A program made the translations under genes and the position numbers. From the NCBI RefSeq assembly GCF_010015445.1, contig NC_053120.1:16865097-16929096 (forward strand): DNA of 64,000 nt. Reading direction: 5' to 3'. The notes under the pieces are model-generated. The model saw nothing but the letters and a program-made list of their open reading frames with translations. It ran no database searches and was not told where the DNA came from. Shown here piece by piece: positions 59,105 to 64,000 of the stretch. This stretch comes from Perca fluviatilis. Its lineage: Eukaryota; Chordata; Actinopteri; Perciformes; Percidae. Each line of letters begins with the position of its first letter. Positions within the stretch are counted from its first letter, which is position 1.

Positions 59105-59170
59105 GTCTTGTGTAGCTCAGTGAGGAGAGAATGGCTTCAACACTTCCAAGGTTAGAAGTCTGATCCCCCC
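59105..59170 (+). repeat. tRNA-like SINE head
   Basis: TGTAGCTCAGTGAGGAGAG (A-box-like), then AAGTCTGATCCC (B-box-like), at tRNA-like spacing, inside sequence starting GGTCTTG. It is probably a degraded tRNA-derived SINE and not a functional tRNA gene. Confidence 0.4.
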
Positions 59171-61469
59171 TGGGTCCTCAACTTATTAAATTGTTGGCTC
59201 TTGTGGGGTGCTTTCCATCTTTTAGTGTATGCATCCTTGTCTCTTTGTTCCAACAGGCCATGACACGGCAATCTACTGAGGTCTGCCATCTTTAAAGGAC
59301 CGTGGACGTCATGTTTCAGCCAATTCTTATCAGGATGACTTTTCACTGTTGCCAAAATTTCCGCTTATCACAGTTTAATGACAATCTCTGTGCCTCACAT
59401 GGTCATTCACTTTGAACATTTAGGGGTTTTCTTCTTTCTTTTTAAATGTTTAAAAATAAACTTAAGAATGGAAACAAGTGACTGTGTGGAAAGGTACCAT
59501 GCACTGACTCAAGATGAGCGGCTGAAGTGTGATTTGCATTTGCATCTGGCACAACCAGCAACTTGTGTGTGCTCATACTGTGATTAAGGTTACCAATAAC
59601 ACATTTCATGTATCCAGGTTTTATTAAATCAACATGCCTGTAAGAAGAGTCCATCCATTAATATTATCAATAGTGGCCTCATGTTATACATTACCATTTG
59701 AGCATGTCACTTTAAAATTCCATAATGGTTTGTTTTATCTTTATTAATACAGCTTTTTAGTTTGCTGTGTTTTGCAGTTTGATGTTATATGGGACACTAC
59801 ACATCAAACAGCTCAGTTCTAATAGATGACATTTACCTCACATCTAGTTTACACCTGTCATGTTCAGAAATAAATACATCAGTCAATATAAAGGTCTTAC
59901 AGGGGTTTGATCTTCAACAGATGCATGGGTGTTCGTACTGCTGCTCTGGGTGTTGCAATCGAAAAACATGAAGATCCATTGACTTAAAGACTCACTGGTG
60001 CCCACAGCTGTGAATGTGTCTGTGTGGATGTGTTTTATGTGTTATTCCTGTGATGTATTAGCAAGTCAATGACCTGTCCTGTTTACCTGTCTTCTGTTTA
60101 TATCCCCTCACCCCATTACATGAATACAGATAAGTAGGACCATCAAATATACAGTAAACTGCATGGATGGAAGGACGGTCTGATAGGTGACAGTAATTTA
60201 TTGAAAATTGAATAACAGAACCTGTGTTATTCAATGTTGAACCAACCTTAAGGAACAAGACCATGCATTAAGGGGAAGTATGAATGGCCAAGCTCCAGCA
60301 ATGGGCTACATTTCAGCTTGTCCCTGTGAGAGCATCTGTGCACCAATATATGAAGTAGAGAAAGCAGCCCTGCCACTTTAAAGATTTGATTAAGTAAAAC
60401 CTGCAGCTGAAGTTGATTGATTAAACGCCCTCGCAGTCTTTTACTTTCAGCAAGCAGCCAGCAGCAAAGTCAGGATGCAGAAAATACCTTCAAGCCTGCT
60501 CATCCATTGTGAGGAATTCAAATGCATTTGAAGATACGTTCTGAGTTAAAATAAGCACTATAGTCACTCTAATTCACTGACCTAATCCATCAAAATGTAG
60601 ATATTCAATGATTTAACATAAATATTTAGATTATTGTTTTCTTGAATAATATTTCATATTCTTCAGGAAGAAAAAAATATCACAGCAAGGAAACCTGTTT
60701 TTACCAGTTTTCCAGTATTTACAATAAGAAATCATCATGACAAAACTTGAAGCAAATTCAATTCATCCATAGTCCCATTGACAACAATTGCATTTAGTTA
60801 ATTATTCCCACTAAAAACCAGACCAAGTTAGTTGTGAAAGCACTTTGTATTTGCAGTGTAGTATATGACAATGAACCTTACCTATAACAGATAAGAAGAT
60901 ATGATGCTTTATCTTTAAGATGCGCCGGCTGCACCGGGGAGGGGGAGGCTGTCTTGACTCAATGCGCAGCGTGTATTGGTCTGTTTCATGCTACCTTACC
61001 TCCCCTCTTATCCCGGGTAAAGGCAGGCTGGCGATGCTACTGGACGATACCTTCAGTGAGGCGTGGGGGAACGGCATGACTTCATCACGTCAATTAGAGC
61101 ACTGCAAAAAACATATCCTCAAAAGCAAGTTATACATCCTTGTGCTCCAGCTTGAAACCTAATTTAAACGTAGCCTATGGAACATGGTTTAAACTGCTCA
61201 ACAAACAAATGGCAGATTGTTCTGATATTGTATTACATAGTTCATTTTAATTCTGGAAACATTAAATAATTAAAATTAAATCCCATTTGGTTAAAGTAAT
61301 ATCTCCTTAAATATTTAGTGATATATTAGATGTTTATTTGTTTGTCTTTTTCCGGTGCAAATGTAAAACAACGTGCCATAAAGAAAGAAGGGGACGATGA
61401 GATAAGGGGGGGAGAGAAGATGGAGAGAGCAGTGAGTTGAGGGGTGGCTGAAAAGGGAGGGCCGGACGC
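59171..61469. other. noncoding stretch leading to GC-rich region
   Basis: No gene is recognised. A local GC-rich patch at 60920-61075 precedes the main CpG-rich region by about 400 bp and may be an upstream regulatory segment. Confidence 0.4.
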
Positions 61470-61788
61470 ATGACATCATTCCCTCAGCTTCCCTGCGCGG
61501 ACAGAGCTCTGGTTTCTCCAAGTGCGCACGGCGGCTGCTGCTGAGGGAGGGAGCGACTCCTCTTGCCGTACCCAGACGCGTCCTGAGCAACCTGCGCTCT
61601 CGGGGTGGATATTATTAAAAACATAATTTAACCCGGCAGAGGAACCTGTGAACCGCTCCTCACTGGACCTGCCGCAGGGACGCACACATTTAACACAAAC
61701 CCGGGGATTATTGTTTCTTTTAATCATGAAGATGTGAGGGTTTATAAGCTGAGAAGAAAGAAAGAGGAACTCCGAGGCTGACAAAAAG
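61470..61788 (+). promoter_or_regulatory. CpG-rich candidate promoter and first noncoding exon
   Basis: GC and CpG content rise sharply from about 61460 (CTGCGCGGACAG, GTGCGCACGGCGG, GACGCGTCCTGAG). The 3' part is a purine-rich leader-like sequence ending ACAAAAAG at a strong donor, GTAGGC (61789), followed by a pyrimidine-rich intron start. No open frame from an ATG is preserved up to the donor, so it would be 5' UTR. No TATA box was identified. This is an inference from composition and one splice signal; the transcription start is unknown. Confidence 0.4.
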
Positions 61789-62084
61789 GTAGGCACACTT
61801 CCCTGTCTCTTTTTTTCCTGAATCAGTCCAGCTACTTTTATCTGCCAGGTATTTTTTTTTTTTACAAGAGCTGGGAATTTTAATCACGGCTTTGCCATTT
61901 CCTAAACGCTTGAAAAAAGAAAATTGTCATGTGGGAATTTGGTGTCTGAGCGCGCCAGATGTGGGTTATTCTGCCGTCTTAACACTCGAACAGAGACGCA
62001 GGCAAGTGCCCGAAAAGAAGCATCATTTCAGAATACTGCAAAGACGCTTGTTCAAGCTGCCACGGAGCTTTGCGATGGAGAGAG

Positions 62085-62177
62085 ATGCTCGGTAGTCCCG
62101 GACTCAGCGGGAGACCCGACTCTGCCACCGCAAAACTGCTGCTGCTGGTGCTGCTGCTGAGCATATCTGCTGCTTGA
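62085..62177 (+). CDS. 30-codon signal-peptide-like reading frame
   Basis: ATG at 62085 opens MLGSPGLSGR, then a short polar stretch ending ATAK, a hydrophobic core LLLLVLLLS and small residues ISAA before TGA (62175). A charged start, a leucine core and an Ala-x-Ala-like end (SAA) form a textbook secretory signal. The stop directly after the presumed cleavage site is odd. The sequence after it (GTACTA) could be a weak donor, but the TGA would remain in the exon. It may be an upstream ORF, a signal exon disturbed by an assembly error, or chance in a CTG-rich stretch. A six-codon ATG frame (MERDAR) just upstream overlaps it. Confidence 0.3.
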   Translation: MLGSPGLSGRPDSATAKLLLLVLLLSISAA

Positions 62178-62389
62178 GTACTAAGGATATCCATCGTTCT
62201 GAACGACAGGCACGGCTTCCCTTTCATTCCCCCACTGAGAGTTAATTACAATTTTATTCTCCCAAATAAAAGAAACCTGGGTGTTTCTGTAGCAGAGAGA
62301 AGAACGAAAATTCTCAAGAATGTATCTTACACTTGTATAGCTCTGGAACATAACGCATATTTCTGAATCATATTTTTTTCGGGCGGAGA

Positions 62390-62427
62390 TGTGTGTGTGT
62401 GTGTGTGTGTGCGCGCGCGCGCGCGCG
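62390..62427. repeat. (TG)10(CG)8 alternating tract, Z-DNA candidate
   Basis: Continuous purine-pyrimidine alternation from TGTG into CGCG, followed by a G7 run. Confidence 0.93.
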
Positions 62428-62600
62428 GGGGGGCTCCATCTAACAAGTGCATCTCCACAGGGAGGTGCTTCATTAGCCTAGTCAACCGTGAGAAGCTTTG
62501 CATTAGAATCCACTGATATGAACATGCCAGTAAGTAGATCGTGATGACAATTGTCTCGTCTCTTGCTCGAGGCCACACCAATCGAAACGCTATTCTCGAT

Positions 62601-62602
<2 letters not shown>

Positions 62603-62636
<34 letters not shown>
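62603..62636. repeat. (CT)17 microsatellite
   Basis: Uninterrupted CT run, 175 bp downstream of the TG/CG tract. Confidence 0.95.
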
Positions 62637-62639
<3 letters not shown>

Positions 62640-62641
<2 letters not shown>

Positions 62642-63604
62642 CGTGCGGACCGGTTGTCTGATGTGATGTCAAAGCCTAAGGTATACATGTTGGACTTTTG
62701 AGAGCAGCCTGCTGTAGTGTTGGTTTACACCCCTGGACCGGATATGCCTTTGCGCACCGCGTTGTCAATGGCTTTTAAAGGAGTTGGGCTTATTTCGAGG
62801 TGCGCAGCTCGAGCTTTCCACAGCCCCACCGAGCTGGAGTCAGCACGGCAATGACACTGAATTTTTCTAAGTGCTGGCGATGCCCTTGTTGAATGCTGGA
62901 CACTCCGACTTGATTTAAGACCTCAGTTTCAAACTTCCAAATCGGTCAAATCATTTTAAAATAGCACTGCTTTTGCTGTCTTTATTTTTCCTTAAGCCTA
63001 CCTGTTTTATGATGGTTCTTAGAAAGAACTGCTGCCACATTATAAGGCTCCATAGACTAAAAATGATATACCATGATGATAAAGATTTAAAAGATGTAGA
63101 AGAGCCCTGTGTGTGTCCATTACTTCACGAACTGCCGTGAGACCGTGTTGAAAACCATCATTCGTTCTACATAATCCAGATTCATTATATTAAAGCATTA
63201 GAGAATATGTATAATATCTGAGGAGCACACTTTTATTTGGAGGTACATGTTGAAACGTTTGCCACAGAACTATCTAGTCTATTCATTCCCCCCACCCCCC
63301 ACCCCTCGACGTTGTGCATTTACCATCTTGTTCCGTCTTCTGTTTCGATCGCAACGAGCGCATCGCGCGTCTGCAAAGCTCATAAAAGCCAGAGGAGAGA
63401 ACAATATCTTGCCAGCGCCAGGGTTGTTAAAAGAAAATAGCTTTATTCATTTTTCTTTGTACCCGTGGTAACTTAGTTATAGCTTTTTATGGTGCCTGGA
63501 AATGGCTCACAGGCTTGCAGTGCAATGTAATGTAATCAAATTTATGATGTTGCTGTGTATTACAATTCCCTGTTATGCTCCATCACATGAGAAATCTGGA
63601 GTGA
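62640..63604. other. noncoding stretch at the window end, no gene seen
   Basis: GC falls back to the window average after about 62850. It is probably intron if the 61470 promoter call is right. Confidence 0.4.
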
Positions 63605-63663
63605 CCCCCCCCCCCTTCACCCTCCTCAACGCACACACACACACACACACACAAACACACACA
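63605..63663. repeat. poly-C followed by (AC)n microsatellite
   Basis: C11 at 63605-63615, then an AC run at 63632-63663 with one AAAC interruption. Confidence 0.9.
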
Positions 63664-64000
63664 TGCACATACAGTGATATACTCAGCAATGCTGGGTTGG
63701 CAAGGCAGGTAACATCCACCACTGGATTTGTATGAGAGGGAGCACACATCCCTTGCCTGCAGTTAACCTCTCTGGAAATAGTCCACACAGTCCTTTCTAA
63801 ATTATATTCAGACTTATGCTACCGCAGATTTATTCTGGCAACCAATCATACTTCTTGAGTTTTGCCTTTTCCATATTTCATTCAAATGTTTTTTAAATAA
63901 CAGAAAAAACGTTGGCCTCATGCAAGGAAGACATTAAAATATGTCGAGCTGAACCACAGTGATGAAACAAATGATGTAATGCATGAGTTGGTGTACACAC

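Noticed and set aside
61892..62160. Overlapping 67- and 78-codon plus-strand frames in the CpG-rich region
   Set aside because: No domain, overlap each other in different frames, Cys-rich end comes from CTG repeats. The signal-like frame at 62085 is preferred but weak.

Overview
The window looks like teleost fish nuclear DNA, probably from a percomorph. It is AT-rich and intron- or intergenic-like. It carries long (TG)n and (AC)n tracts, tRNA-derived SINEs, L2 and Rex1/CR1-type LINE remnants, hAT elements with 8-bp target duplications, and TTAA-flanked MITEs. No bacterial or organellar gene organisation is present and no long intact host gene is visible. A run of exactly 500 N at 21712-22211 marks an assembly gap. 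The species assignment is an inference from repeat types remembered as common in teleosts.

1-15.5 kb: a minisatellite with a four-unit higher-order repeat (949-1337), apparently grown from one inverted end of an older element whose other end lies at 271-288; a TTAA-flanked MITE (2945-3675); a complete small hAT element (5186-6212) with a perfect 8-bp duplication and a spliced but truncated BED-finger transposase; large TG microsatellites; a SINE; and a decayed Rex1/CR1 LINE. 15.5-28.4 kb: two near-identical copies of a ~6.2 kb block lie either side of the gap. Each contains a hAT-like element with a nested SINE, two short exon-like segments, an L2 LINE remnant ending in a hairpin, and a dispersed repeat. 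The copies differ mainly by small indels, so a false (haplotypic or unpolished-read) duplication is the leading explanation.

28.4-34.5 kb: an exon-like segment (29031), an approximately 2 kb element with ~0.4 kb inverted arms, a decayed terminal exon of a small Myb/SANT-like family (32790-33010), a GA-rich minisatellite and a perfect 17-bp-arm hairpin. The exon-like pieces from 17.9 to 33.0 kb are all on the plus strand and could be remains of one multi-exon gene or transposon gene. 34.5-61.4 kb: mostly unannotatable noncoding DNA with a foldback MITE (37003-37868), a SINE (39783), a minus-strand LINE reverse-transcriptase fragment (41566-42190), several dispersed repeats and a MITE with 3-bp duplications (54518-55974).

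61.4-64 kb: base composition changes to CpG- and GC-rich. A purine-rich segment ends in a good splice donor (61788), followed by a 30-codon signal-peptide-like reading frame (62085-62177) and a TG/CG alternating tract. This is the best candidate for the 5' end of a real host gene running rightward out of the window, but I cannot name it. Almost all recognisable coding sequence here belongs to mobile elements, and none of it looks fully functional.
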